Source of the DNA: Brachionus plicatilis
Lineage: Eukaryota; Rotifera; Eurotatoria; Ploima; Brachionidae
Assembly: GCA_010279815.1 (NCBI GenBank)
Contig: QEOQ01000206.1
Coordinates: 1,540,549 to 1,604,548, forward strand
Reading direction: 5' to 3'
DNA: 64,000 nt
Of this stretch, positions 11,523 to 23,381 are shown one piece after another. The notes beneath the pieces were generated by a model. That model saw only the letters and a list, made by a program, of their open reading frames with translations. It made no database searches and was not told where the DNA came from. Each line of letters starts with the position of its first letter. Position 1 is the first letter of the stretch. The position numbers were made by a program, and so were the translations under genes.

Positions 11523-12587
11523 ATGGAGGATGAAAATATTCCTCAAGTCCATCATGACAACGAGTTTCCCATGCTGGAGAGTCAAGATAATTGGCGGAAA
11601 AGGGATGCAAATCATTTAACTTATTCACCGTCAGGTGTCCAACAAAAAAGCAAGCAAAAGCATTACTCAGAATTAGCGGCAATTCTTATTCGTAGACTTG
11701 ACATTAAAATACTTGGGAATTCATTGAATTTGAACAAATATTTAAGAGAAAATTTAGCGAAACTTGGAATCAGGCCAGATGATATAAGAGTTAAACCTAC
11801 GGCCAATGGTAATTTAATGATCTACCCTGAAAAAGAGGAGCATAAAACGGTTATGCTAAGTGATGAAAAGGTGTTCGAAGGATACGAAAAAATTGACACT
11901 GGTGTAGCGAAGCAGTATAGTGTTATTGTCAGGAACATAGCAGGCAGTGAAATTGAACAAGAAGATAAAGAAAAATATGGGATGGTTAAGGTTATACCGT
12001 TCGAGCGCAATGGAAGGGAAATAAAAGTTTGCAAGATTATTTTAGATGATGTTAGTGTATTTGAAGAAATAGTCACGAGCGTCTCGATGGGGTTGGGATA
12101 CACAAAATATCCAGTTAAAGAATGTGAAAAACCACCGAAAAGATGCCTTAACTGTCATAAATTCAACCATACAATTCTTAGCTGTAAAGAATTGAACAAA
12201 TCATGCGCTAAATGTAAAAAACAAGCTCATACGGGCGAGTGTACCAGTCAACTCGAATGTGTAAACTGTGGTGGAAAACATTCTGATTATTACAGAGGAT
12301 GTCCTAGTTATAAAGACGCTGTTAAGAGATCATTCGCTCAATTGGTCAATAACATTAATAATAATAAACAAGCTTCAAACTCACAAGACGCGCCAAGTGG
12401 ATTTTATCGAAATGAGAGTCAATGTACTCAAATGCAGTGTATGTAGCCAAGCCTTCAAGTAATAACGATAGCTGTATGCGTGAAATGGGCCAAAACATAG
12501 TTAAATTGCTGGAAATGAAAAATACAGTAGAGTCAATTGAAAAACGGTTATATAAGGTTGAGGAACTTCAGACGTCAACTAAAGTCT
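11523..12587 (+). pseudogene. Jockey-type LINE ORF1, Gag-like CCHC zinc-knuckle protein
   Basis: A 307-codon open frame (11523-12446) with a Lys-rich N-terminal half, an RNA-recognition-like central part, and three zinc knuckles at about residues 209-265: CLNCHKFNHTILSC, CAKCKKQAHTGEC and CVNCGGKHSDYYRGC, followed by PSYKDA. This is the standard ORF1 product of Jockey-superfamily non-LTR retrotransposons, which binds element RNA. After 12446 the protein-like sequence continues in another frame to about 12587 (KLLEMKNTVESIEKRL, coiled-coil-like), so a frameshift has probably shortened it. It sits just 5' of the damaged ORF2. Confidence 0.8.
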
Positions 12588-12623
12588 AGAAAATGTCAAC
12601 TATAGTCTAGAAAAAGAATATGA

Positions 12624-14668
12624 TTGAAAAGAATATTAGAGTTATTATGTCTAAAAATTAACTTAATAAACTCAAATTTTTTAGTTTTTTCGTACTACAA
12701 CCCTCCAAACACCGAACCAAAAAAAGAATTTTTCGAAAAATTGTACGAAAGTAAAGTAGATTTTGTTTTAGCAGGTGATTTAAATTCCAAAAGTAAAGCT
12801 CTAAATAGCGTGGAAAAAAACCCAAATGGTTTTTTTTTAGACAAAATTTTATTAAATAGTAATTTTTGTGTTTTAAATGATAAATCTCAAACTCACTGTC
12901 ATTTTACAACACAAAAAGAGGATATTTTAGATCTTTTTATTGCTTCACCTTGTTTTTACAGCAAAAAAGTTGAATTTTCAAGTCTAAAAATACATGATAT
13001 GGGCAGTGACCACTATCCTGTTTTACTAAAACTCAAATTTTAATTTGATTTATATGAAAAAGTTATTAATAATTTAAAAAAGTTGGATCTTAATAAGGCC
13101 GAGTGGGATAAGTTTAGAGAGCTTCTAAAACGAAGTCCCAAATGAAATTAGAAATAATTTAGAAAAATTTAACCAGTTTATAACGGTAAGCCTTGTTTAT
13201 GCTGCGAAAAATTCAATTCCTACCTTTAAAACTAGAAATTTTAAAAAAACATTGCCATACTATATTCTGGAATTAATTGATGAAAAACATAGAACAAAAA
13301 ATCGTCTTAAAAAACACAACAATCCAGAAAAAAAGCAAGTTTTAACCTTTTTACAAAATTAGATTGGGAAGAAATTGCAGCTTTTAGAGACAAAAATTGG
13401 CAAGATTTTCTTGATAAAATAAATAAGAACGTAGTTTCTTCAAAGCACTTTTGGCGAAAAGTTAATATAAACAGGAATGATTCTAAAAAATCATCAAAGA
13501 ATTGTCAATTTCCTAAATTAACCTATGATGGCAAAGAGTATAATACAGAGATGGTTAAAGTTGAGCTATTTGGGAAGCTATTGAAAGAAACTTTTAAGGA
13601 CAAAAACTTAAACAATTATGATAACAAACATAAGGAAAAGGTAGAAGAGGAGGTAGCTAAGTATTTGACAAAAGAGAGAAGTAACGAAGCTAGCTTTAAA
13701 ATATCTGAGTAAGAGCAAGCAATAAATAAATTAAATATAAGTTCAGCACCAGGTCCCGATAATATCCATAATTTATACTTAATAAACTCTTCTGACGATT
13801 TTAGAAAACTAATTCTGGATTTGTTAAATTTGTCTGCGAGAACAAATGCATTGCCTAACGCGTTGAAAATTGCAAGAATAAGCATGATCCCCAAAAAAAA
13901 AGCAAATAGCCCACCCCCTAAAGACTATCGACCAGTTAGTGTCACAAGTTGTCTAGGTAAATTGTCGGAAAGACTTGTCTTAAAAAGGTTAAACACGTTT
14001 ATTGAAGAAAATGAGCTGATAATTAAACAACAATCAGGGTTTAGGAAGCATAGACAAACAAGGCATAATTTATTTCATTTTATACAAAAAACAGTTGAAA
14101 CATTCGAAAGAAAAAAGAAAGTTTGTGCCATTTTTTTCGATATTCAGGCAGCATTCGACAAGGTCTGGCATAAAAGTCTTCTTTTTAAAATGATCAAAAT
14201 GAAGATACCGATTGATCTTATTTTATGGTTAAGAGCATTTTTAGAAAATAGGAAATTTTTCGTTAATATTTGAAATACACAATCAAAACTTTACGATATA
14301 AAAGCAGGAGTCCCACAAGGAGCAGTGTTTAGTCCTTTACTTTTTTCGATTTATATAAATGACATACCAACTAAACATAATAAAATCAAAAGTTATTCGC
14401 TACTTTTTGCGGACGATCTAGTGTCTTATTTTATCTTTAATAAGTACAATCACATTCAAAAAATGATAAATGGCTATATTAGGAACATAGAAAAGTGGCT
14501 ATCACTGTGGCGCTTAAGTATGGCAGCAGAAAAATGCAATAATATAATTTTTTCAAGTAGGAAGAAAAATCTGACCAAAAAATTGAAGGTTAAAATGTTT
14601 AATAAAGACCTAACACCTTCAGATAACATTTGTTTTTTGGATATAAGATTCGATCATAGTTTGTCGTG
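12624..14668 (+). pseudogene. Jockey-type LINE ORF2: endonuclease and reverse transcriptase, broken
   Basis: 12624-13043 encodes the C-terminal part of an APE-type endonuclease (LAGDLNSKS, then DMGSDHYPVLL); its N-terminal catalytic part is missing. 13044-13740 is the linker in shifted frames with stops. 13740-14668 is reverse transcriptase: SAPGPDNI, then DYRPVSVTSCLGK, QSGFRKHRQT, FFDIQAAFDKVW, then a stop at about 14271, then GVPQGAVFSPLLFSIYIND and the catalytic FADDL box. The sequence stops abruptly after FLDIRFDHSLS and abuts a pogo-type transposase, so the thumb and 3' end are lost. Several frameshifts and stops show it is dead. Confidence 0.88.
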
Positions 14669-16926
14669 AATGGGGTTTTGGTCTAAACAGAAACTCTCTT
14701 CAGTTGGTTGTTAAAAATTATGCCAAAATTTTAAACAAATCGAGCTTTTTTAAAAATGGGATACCAGGTGAAGACTGGATATATAAGTAAAAACAAATTT
14801 ATTTGCTTAAAAGTAATTTTTAAAAAACTTAAAAATTCAAGCTTTAAAAATCGCTGGTCTTCCCGTCTTTCGTTAAGAGTCAGTCAGAACATAACAATAA
14901 ATAGAGCCGCAGCGCTGAATAAATCAGTTTTATCTGATTTTTATGATAAATTAGAAAGCAAAATTAATGACTTGGGACTAGAAGCAAAACCAAGCAATAT
15001 TTTTAATGATGACGAATCTGGATTCATTTGTTACCCGGGTTTACAAAAGGTTTTCAGTCGAAAGGTGGCGAATGAAGTTCTAAATTTGAGCGTGAACAAC
15101 GATAAAGAAATGTATTCAGTCATGGTAAGCAAAAATTAATGTTTATTTCAATAGTTAATCTTAGAAAATTTCGAATTAAAATGATTTTATAAAAATTTCT
15201 GATTTCAAACAAAAATTGAAAAAAGCTTTTTGAAAAATTGTTTTTTAAAGAATAAGATATTAAAGGATCTTTCAAATATTTTATTCGCTGGAAATAAGCT
15301 AAACGGGATTTACCCGAGAAAAAAAAAGGAGAAAAAAAAAGGAAAATTATTTCAAATAAAAGGCTGTTTTTTTTTTTCTTTTTTTCCTTCTTTTAAAAAG
15401 AGAAAAATGGAGACACCCTTGACTTTAAATTAATTTTTCTTTTTATTTCCTCGTTTTGGATTTCTCTGGTAATTATAGAAGCAGATATTACCCTTCATTT
15501 TTTTATCAGCAGTAAAAAAGAATTCAAATCTAAAATTATTTTTTTTTAAGTCTTGTTGTAACGCAATTGGCGATTTTTTGCCTTTTTACATAATTTTCAA
15601 ATCAAGTAATCTGTGGAGTACATGGTGTAAAGGGGGGCCATTAAATTGCAAGTATAATTGTTCAGAATCAGGTTGGATGGAGACCATTGTTTTTCTGGAC
15701 TGGTTTAGGAATGTTTTTGTAGAGAGTCCCAAACATTTGGATGGAGCAAAACTACTAATCCTAGAAGGGCATTCTTCGCACGTTTCAATTGATTAGATTA
15801 ATATAGCAGGTGAAAACAATGTTCAAATTTTATGCTTACCAGCTCACACAACACATATTTTGCTACCACTCGATGTTAGTGTTTTTAAGACTGTTAAGCT
15901 TGAATGGAAAAAAATTGTTAAGAATTATTTTCTTAAATATAATAAGAAAACGAATGATAAAGCAATTTTCCCTAGCTTATTAAATGAGGTAACAAAGAGT
16001 GCTTTCAAAAGAGCTCATGCTGTAGCAGGTTTTGAAACTACAGGTAAAAATAATGATTTAAATACGCCTGGTTTTTTGGTTTTCAATTTTCTAGTTTATT
16101 CTAAATTTTGAAGCTAATTTTTAAGTCAAACGTTATTTAAATCCCTTTTTTAGTTTAAATTTTTTAAATTTAATTTGTCTTTTCAAACTTTTTTTTTAAA
16201 TCACTATGAATGATTTAAATTAAATAAGCCAAAATCCCAACATAATTTTATGCTTTTAAATTTTAAAAACTTTAATTAAAGGGATTTTTCCATTCAATCG
16301 AGATGCAATTCACAAAGATAAACTTTTAGTGTCGGAAACTTTTGAGGAAGAGTCTTTAATTTCATCTGAAAGTCAAAATGGTCCAGCTAACGGCGTAGTA
16401 TCCTGTATTAACTCAGTCTCAGTAGCAGTCCCTGAAACTTCATTAGGATCTAGCTCAAAAAGCACATTAAATGACGAACCAAATTTGATTGACACGCCTC
16501 GAAATGATGGCTCATCAAGTGTTTCTGTTAAAGAATCTGCTGAAAATACTGTCTTAAATTTCTTAAAAGAAACTTTTTCTCAAAATAAAAGAGTAAATGA
16601 AAAGAGAAAAAAATTGAAAAGAGACTATGATCAATCTTTAACTGAAGATGACGCACGTGCACAAACTGAAGAAAAAAATTTGATAAAAAAACGAGAATTT
16701 AGAAAGTCTTACAACTAGGAGTGTTAATAAAAAAAAGCAAAATGAAATAGTTGATAATTCTTTAATTTGTTTTATTTGTAAAATTAACTTCGATTTAGGA
16801 AATTCTTTCAAAAATAGTTGGCTAACATTTGAAAGTTTTACCAGTTGGTCGTGCTATAATTGTTTAGCAATAGAGAATAAAAAAGATAAAACTATGGAAT
16901 TTATATGTGCAAAATGTAAAAATTAA
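14669..16926 (+). pseudogene. Pogo/Jerky-type (Tc5/CENP-B-related) DDE transposase pseudogene with introns
   Basis: Coding blocks 14669-15124, 15551-16043 and 16282-16718 match the DDE_1 transposase order: a CENP-B-like DNA-binding remnant (GFGLNR, then NGIPGEDW), the LSLR and FNDDESG region, then LWSTWCKGGP, LLILEGHSSH and LPAHTTHILLPLD, and GIFPFNRDAI. Junctions 15125-15550 (GTAAGC to TTTAAG) and 16044-16281 (GTAAAA to TAAAG) keep phase and protein similarity, so these look like real introns. The N-terminal HTH is missing where the LINE abuts. Damage includes a frameshift near 14780 and a stop at 15794-15796. A final block (about 16720-16926) in a shifted frame has paired Cys (CFICK, CYNC, CAKCKN), a zinc-binding tail. 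The first catalytic Asp region is degraded. A domesticated gene is unlikely with this damage. Confidence 0.82.
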
Positions 16927-17139
16927 AAATTAAAAATTTGTTTAAAAAAGTTATTTTTCTTTAAAATATTTAAAATAATTTAAATTAAGCTTCGTTAATG
17001 TATAAAAACTCAAAATTTGTTAAAATTTGTTCCCGTTACGATAATTTATTTTTGTTAAGATTTTTGAAATTTCAAATAAATTTTTGTAAAAAAACAACTA
17101 AAATATAATTTATTTTTTCTTTTGTTTTAGAAAGTAGGG

Positions 17140-17295
17140 CTAAATAGTTGAAACGGGGCAACCTGGTGAAAAAACCGGACAACCGGGTGAAAAAACGGGG
17201 TAATTGGGTTAAAATTCGGCTAACCGGGTGAATTTTCGGGGTAACTGTACAAAAAAATCGGATAATTGGGTTAACTCCATTAACCTAATTGTCCC
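17140..17295. repeat. Degenerate 20-21-bp tandem repeat (AACCGGGTGAAAAAACGG)
   Basis: Six or seven units of about 20 bp, each like GGGTAACCGGGTGAAAAAAC, run from about 17140 to 17295. They are followed by inverted-looking units (ATTAACCTAATTGTCCCTCACCC) to about 17370. It is a minisatellite with no coding content, and it lies between two dead transposons. Confidence 0.75.
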
Positions 17296-17451
17296 TCACC
17301 CTATTAACCGCATGTACTAATGGGGTGACCCGAAAATTTCGGTCTAATTGGGTGAACGAATTTCGCATTTTTATAAAAAACAGTGTCGATAGAAAAAAAT
17401 TAAAAAAAATAGGTCACCCGGTTAGGCCATGTTACTATATATCTTGACACC

Positions 17452-17695
17452 GAATACAAACAAATTATTTTCGAAAAGCACCGTTATCAAAAAAACGAAA
17501 AAAAATCAAGTTGGTACAGATGTGTCAATAGAAAATGCAGTGCACTTTATAATTTAGAGGCAAGAAAAAGAAATAATGTAGAACATTACCATCCACCTTT
17601 ATCCAACTGTGAAATTGATTGTATTATGTTTTTCAAGCAACTTATCCAAAATGTCATAAAAGATCATGACGTAACGTATTCAACTATTTTTTTAC
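17452..17695 (+). pseudogene. FLYWCH zinc-finger fragment of a Mutator-like transposase
   Basis: Plus-strand frame reads FEKHRYQKNEKKSSWYRCVN, then KCSALYN, then VEHYHPP: the W-x-C, C and H-x-H pattern of the FLYWCH finger, which forms the N-terminus of many animal MULE transposases. The frame continues NCEIDCIMF before running into LINE sequence at about 17700. No transposase core follows, so it is a truncated relic. The complete counterpart is in the pseudogene at 33332-35345. Confidence 0.65.
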
Positions 17696-17699
17696 GTCA

Positions 17700-19421
17700 A
17701 TCTCATCATCTTCCGATTCAACCTTGGACGAATCCATGGAGTTTATTGAAAGAGTCATCCTTATCAGTGAAGTAAAAAAAGAAAATAATTTCAAATTTAG
17801 TCTGACAAATTCGAACGAAATAAATGAATTACTATCTGACGTGCAATCTTCCAGTGCGCAAGGTTGTAGTGGCATCCCAATCAAAATATTTAAACTACCA
17901 TCATCAAAACTTAAAACTATAATTGCATACCTTTTTAACTACTCAATCATTAGTTTTTACTATTCCGGCTGAATGGAAAACTGCTGTAGTTACTCCACTC
18001 TACAAAAATAAAGGTAGTGCCGAGGACATAAATAACTATAGGGGCATATCTATTCTTCCCCCAATTGCAAAACTATTCGAAAAGTTATTACACAAACAAC
18101 TGCTCTCATATCTTAATTTAAACGAATGCATATCGAACGAACAACATGGATTCCGATTAAATCACAGTTGTGAGTCAGCCCTACACGAGATAATCTCGAA
18201 AATGAATGAAATTAAAAGTAAACGCCTAATCGGACTTATTTTATTCATTGACTTCAAGAAGGCCTTTGACTCAGTTGAATCGAAGTTATTGTTAACTAAA
18301 CTCAAGCGTTATGGGTTATCAGATTCTGCGATTGATCTCCTCAAGTCCTATTTTACAAATCGCATACAATATGTTAAGATCGGTGATAGTACCTCAGGTC
18401 CACAAAATATTAGACTTGGGGTTCCTCAAGGGAGTGTACTTGGGCCGCTTCTATTTCTTATATTCATAAATGACATTGTTAGCTATTTAAATGATTTTAT
18501 GGTCAAACTATTTGCCGATGATACCACAATCCTAAAAACTGGGCAAATATTGTCAAACTTAATTGAGGACTTTAACAGGTCAATTCAGAAGTTAATATCA
18601 TGGTGTAGATTTAATCGAATAGACATTAATTGGAACAAAACAAAAATAATGATTATCTCGAATAAGAAAAACTGCGCAATACCAAACTCGATAGTGATAG
18701 GAAACAATGAAGTAGAAGTTGTTAATCACTTCAAATTACTTGGCGTTACGAACAAACTTACTTCATCAATTATGTAGCTGACCTTCGAAAATCCATCAAT
18801 AAGCGCATTTACTCGATCAATCGTTTATTCTACTTGTCTAATAGAGTGAGGCTGCAGTTTTATAAATCTTTCATATTACCTCACTTCGACTACTGTATGT
18901 CAATTCTTATCTATTTCCCAAAAAGGGCATTGCAAAAATTAGCCAATACGTACTACTATACCCTTTTTAAATTGCTAAATATTCGGTTTAATGTTGCTAA
19001 ATTGGATGACTTTAACGAACTAAATATTACGCTCAATAAATTCAACTTAGATTGTTTTCAACATCGCGTAATCAAAAAACTATCTGTATTCATCCACAAA
19101 ATTTTCGATTCTAACAATTCGCCTTCAAATCTCAAGTCAGTATTTGTGAAAAATAATTCAATCAAACAAACCCAAATGGATTTAAGAAACAAATCTCATT
19201 TCGCTATACCATCCAAAGGAAAATTCAATGATTTTGGTGAAAATACCTTTGGGTATTTTTATTCGAAATTCATTAACCTTTTTTTACTAGATAAGCTTGG
19301 AGCAAGACCTAACAATTTCAAACGTAGTATTGAAGAAACAATTGGGCCAATGTTTATTAAATTCAGCAAACTTTTTCAAAAATTTGATTTAAATTATAAA
19401 CCATACTATTATTATTTTTGA
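17700..19421 (+). pseudogene. CR1/L2-like LINE reverse transcriptase, 5'-truncated
   Basis: Blocks 17724-17945, 17940-18777 and 18780-19421 form one reverse transcriptase in three frames. Motifs in order: SSAQGCSGIP, IPAEWKTAVVTPLYKNKG, NNYRGISILPP, EQHGFR, LILFIDFKKAFDSV, LGVPQGSVLGPLLFLIFIND and the catalytic FADDTT, then the C-terminal LPHFDYC region. Frameshifts lie near 17945 and 18750-18775. The endonuclease is absent, which is usual for incomplete target-primed reverse transcription. The 3' end is at about 19520-19530. Confidence 0.87.
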
Positions 19422-19471
19422 AAACTATATTTGAACAATTTATTTTTATTTTATCTTTAATTTATTTTACT

Positions 19472-19532
19472 TTCAATCGACCCATCTGGGATCGACACTA
19501 GTCTCTTCGATTGAAATAAACTACTACTAGTA
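19472..19532. repeat. LINE 3' tail: short hairpin and ACT-rich microsatellite
   Basis: TTCAATCGA and TCGATTGAA (about 19472-19480 and 19507-19515) are a perfect 9-bp inverted repeat in the 3' end of the plus-strand LINE, followed by AATAAACTACTACTAG. CR1/L2-group LINEs end in short tandem repeats after a conserved 3' element, and this fits. The minus-strand LINE begins its own 3' end immediately after, so the ACT/AGT repeat is shared and the exact boundary cannot be set. Confidence 0.65.
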
Positions 19533-22500
19533 CTATGACGTTCCTCTCAAGGATGCATACAACCGTCAGTACCAAAAACTAACCGAGAAATATTCATATA
19601 ATGAAATAGCCGAATATTGAATATGAATTTGTCAAACTTGTCTTTGAATGAATTTATTGATTTTGCAGAAACTACAGTGTCCGGTAGCTCGTTCCATAAC
19701 GGAGCTACTCTGTTCGTGAAGAAGTTTTCTCTTGGTTTTGACAAGCAAAGTTGCTTCCTGAGTCTTGGTTTTTTACGTAGATTCATCGATGAGTGATTGA
19801 TTTTAGAATTTGGCTTGAATCTGCGAAGGCATGCAGGTGAACATTGCTCTGTTTACTGACAATTTTGAATAGTTCGATTGCATCACCTCTTTTCCTTCTA
19901 CTTTCAAGCGTAGGGATACCAATTTTTGCTAATCTTGAGAAATAATTGAGATTTCTGAGACCAGGCACTAGTTTGGTAGCTCTACGTTGGACCTTTTCCA
20001 GCCTTTTAATGTCTTTCTTTTGCAAAGGATTCCAGACTGCTGTACAGTATTCAGTGGTCTTAAAAACGCAGTGAAGAGTCTTCTAAAGTTGTCCGTTGTC
20101 CAAAATTTAAAGGCATTTTTGAGTTGAGCAAGGACTCCATTAGCCATCTGGATTGCCTTGATATCTGCTCAGTCCATTTATGCTTATTATTTATCATGAT
20201 ACCTAAATCTCTTTCCACAGACGTCTGTTCTAATACATGACTGTGTGAAGCATCTATTTTGATGGAGAAAGGTATTTGAATGGTGCCTTTTGATCCAAAT
20301 CGCATAGTTTTACATTTTTGGTTAAACTTCATATGCCAAGTGTCAGCCCAGTTAACTATATTGTCAATATCTTCTTGAGCAAGTTTCAGGTCAAGCAAAT
20401 TACGTATTGTGGAGATAAGTTTACTTTCGTCAGCAAAAAGTTTACATGTATTTCGTACTGATTCAGGCATGTCATTTATGAAAATGATAAATAGCAACGG
20501 TCCAAGGACCGATCCTTGAGGCACACCACTAAGGACCTTTAGCCATTTTGAGCTAGATTTACCAACAGTTACTCTTTCCGTTCTATTTGTTAGAAAATCT
20601 TTGAGCCAATTAAGAATTTTACCTGAAAAGCAAAATCATTCAAGTTTGGTCAGCAGTAAGTCGTGTTCCACACTGTTGAAAGCCTTGGCAAAGTCAAGGA
20701 ACACAACTAATGCTTGAAAACCTCGGTTTAGGGCTTCAGTGATCAAGTCTAGACTTTCCAAAAGATTGGTGGTGCATGACTTACCAAAGACAAAGCCATG
20801 TTGCTCATTTGTGAGCAGTTTATTTGCTTCCAAGTGATCCATCATTTCATTGCGGATTAGCTTCTCCATGATTTTGCCTATTATAGAGGTTAGGGAAATA
20901 GGACGGTAGTTGCTGGGATCACTTTTCACGCCTTTCTTGAATATTGGCGTCACGTTGGCTTTCTTCCATATGTGTGGGACAACACCTTCATCGAAAGATT
21001 TAATGAAAAGAAATGACAGAACTGGTCCCAGGGGAACACTGCATTCTTTTAGGACTTTAGGATGAACCAGATCGGATCCGATTGATCTATGAGTATCCAG
21101 TTCAGAGAGTAATTTGTCTATTTTGTGACAGCTGAAAACATCATATGGGTTCATGTCAAAAATAATTTGTGTTCTTGATGATAGTTGTGGTTGTTTACTT
21201 ACAGTTACAGTGTTGAAAGAGTTGTAGAAGGCTTCGTTAAGACAGTTTGCAATATCTTCTTCATTAATCAGCTGTTTTCCTTTCCGGTCAACAAGATATC
21301 TAATCTTGTCCTTGCATTTCTTTTGCTCATTAATATACGAGTATAGAAGCTTTGGGTTGGATTAACATTGTCTAGCGATTTTCTTTTCATAACTTAACAC
21401 TGTCTCTGCTACTAATTTTTTAATTTCATAGCATTTTTTATTGTAGGCGGATCTCAGAATAATAGCTGCACTCTTAGACGCCGCCCTGAGTTTGGAAAAA
21501 AGCTTAAATTTTTCCTTTGTTATCTTCTTGATTTGCGGATTTGACCACTTAGGAAAAGCCTTTTTAAATCTGAATGATTTAGAGACGTGAATAACTGGGA
21601 TATGCTTTTCAACCAGTTTATTGTATTTTTGAAGGAAGGCCTCGTAGGCTTCTTCGGTGGTCAAGTTTTCGAATAGGGTGTACCAGTCAGTAAGGTTTAT
21701 CTCTGTGATCATATCCATATAGTTACCTTTTGAGTAGATTCTTTTGGCTTCATATTCTGGAGCCGGTAGGTGTGTGTTTAAGTGGTAGTCGAAATTTAGT
21801 GTGTTATGCAGAATGTTTTTGCTGGAACAGCTGAGATGAGGTCCTATGTTGACTTGGAAAATTCTAGTTGAGTCATCGCACAGTACAAGATCCAGAGTGT
21901 TTGCACCAAAAGTCGGAAGAAGTGTAAGTTGGTAAAGGTAGTTATCAGATAGAGTGTCTAGGAAGGCAATGCTTGAGTTCCTTCCTTTACCATTGCAAGT
22001 GCCACCGAGGTTCGACCATAAAATGTCCGAAAAATTGAAGTCACCGAGGACAACTAGACCATTTTGTTTTTTTGTGTCAACTAATTTTTTGGCATGGATA
22101 ATGGCATTGTTAATGCTAGTGCTAGTGATGTAATCCGCATGTGGAGGGCGATAAACGCAACCAATTAGTAATTTGTAGCTTTTTAAAGTTAGTTGACACC
22201 AAACTTGCTCGCTATCATTGTGATTTAATTTTATTTCAAAAGATGCAATGTTGTTTCTGATGTACAGAGCGACTCCTTCTCCTCTGGCAATTTCCCTGTT
22301 TCTAAGATACTTAGTGTAACCCGGCAAGTCGGTGATGGAGTAACCATTGAACCATGTTTCAGCTACACCAATTACGTGGGGGAATTTAAGGTTAATAATT
22401 AGAGAATTGAAATCAGCCCATTTATTAACAAGTGAGGTGGGATTTAGAAATATGAAACTAAGTTTATCTTGCCATGTGCAGGAATGGTTAGTGTAAGGGG

Positions 22501-22648
22501 AGGATATTTGAATTAATTCCTGGTTTGGTTGATTTTGATGTGCAGCAGGTTGCCCGCCCCCAACAGTTGAATATTTATTTGTTTTTGATTTCAATTTTCC
22601 TGAGTTCACCGTTGCGGATTCCCCAGTACCACTTCTTCTCACGATCAT
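19533..22648 (-). pseudogene. CR1/L2-like LINE ORF2: APE endonuclease and reverse transcriptase, nearly full length
   Basis: The endonuclease block (22648-21362) has LNPTSLVNKW, VAETWF, VYRPPHADY, VLGDFNFSDILW and NTLDLVL. A single TAA at 21362-21364 interrupts the frame, which then continues to the reverse transcriptase (21154-20636): HPKVLKECS, WKKANVTPIFKKG, NYRPISLTSI, EQHGFVFGKS, VVFLDFAKAFNSV. A TGA at about 20636 is followed in the same frame by GVPQGSVLGPLLFIIFINDM. The catalytic box reads FADES instead of the usual FADDT, so the second Asp is Glu. Frameshifts near 20060 and 19785 split the C-terminus (CTAVWNPLQKKDIKRLEKVQ; then RENFFTNRVAPLWNELP). It is an aged but full-length-looking copy, on the opposite strand to and abutting the previous LINE. 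Confidence 0.9.
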
Positions 22649-23381
22649 CTTGAAATCGATGCCTCCCAGAAACAGAATTTAGGTCATCGTTGCGTTTATT
22701 CCGTTCGGAGCGTAATTTACTTTCAATTAGTCGCTCATTTAAAGTCTTGTCTTGATTTATATAAATATTTCTATAATCATCATATTCTTTTAGGACTTTA
22801 GCTGCAATAAGCGTCGATTTTTGTGAATCACTATCTGTCATTTCCACAATTACTTTTGATGTCCTGGTAGGGGTTAGTGTGTTTGGTGATGTCGATAAGT
22901 CTACATGGTTGGAGCGTTTGGGTAGTCTGTACACTTTGACCATCTTCTCCTTTGACACTCCAATCTTGGTGAAGATTTTTTCAACCTCATTTCTAGCGTG
23001 ATTATCTCTGTCTTCCTTGGAATCATGGTTACATTCGATTATGCCAGAAATTGTTATATTTTTGTCAATTTTACTTTTCTGGTTAGATTCTTTGATTTTA
23101 GAGATGATAACTGCTTCGGTCTCTTTGTTAGACGATTTGAAGAGATCTGCGTAGGTCATAGCTCCATTATTTTTGCCGTTTTGATTAAGACTTCTTTCTA
23201 GAACAGCAATTTTCTCATCTTTAGCCATGTTGCTTTCTTTTAGCGATTTGATTTCATTGACTAGTTCTTTGACTAAGTTGGAAATGTTCAATGACCATGC
23301 GATGAGATCCCTACTAGTTTGTGAATTATTTCCACTACCAAGTTTCGGAAGTTTGTCGCCTTCTAGGAATCCTATTTCCAT
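22575..23381 (-). CDS. LINE ORF1 protein (coiled coil plus RRM-like), apparently intact
   Basis: A 268-codon open frame from ATG that overlaps the start of ORF2 by 74 bases, as expected for the 5' ORF of the same LINE. The N-terminal third is a coiled coil (SLNISNLVKELVNEIKSLKE and following), the middle holds NITISGIIE and the R-rich segment with VKVYRLPKRS, and the C-terminal part is basic (ESKLRSERNKRNDD). This is the L1/L2/CR1-style ORF1 with an RNA-binding fold and without CCHC knuckles, unlike the ORF1 at 11523. It is the best-preserved transposon ORF in the block. Whether it is expressed cannot be judged. Confidence 0.75.
   Translation of the reverse strand: MEIGFLEGDKLPKLGSGNNSQTSRDLIAWSLNISNLVKELVNEIKSLKESNMAKDEKIAVLERSLNQNGKNNGAMTYADLFKSSNKETEAVIISKIKESNQKSKIDKNITISGIIECNHDSKEDRDNHARNEVEKIFTKIGVSKEKMVKVYRLPKRSNHVDLSTSPNTLTPTRTSKVIVEMTDSDSQKSTLIAAKVLKEYDDYRNIYINQDKTLNERLIESKLRSERNKRNDDLNSVSGRHRFQDDREKKWYWGIRNGELRKIEIKNK

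Noticed and set aside
15225..15433. 67-codon ORF with Lys-rich tract
   Set aside because: Lies inside the first intron of the pogo transposase and is made of A-rich and T-rich runs.
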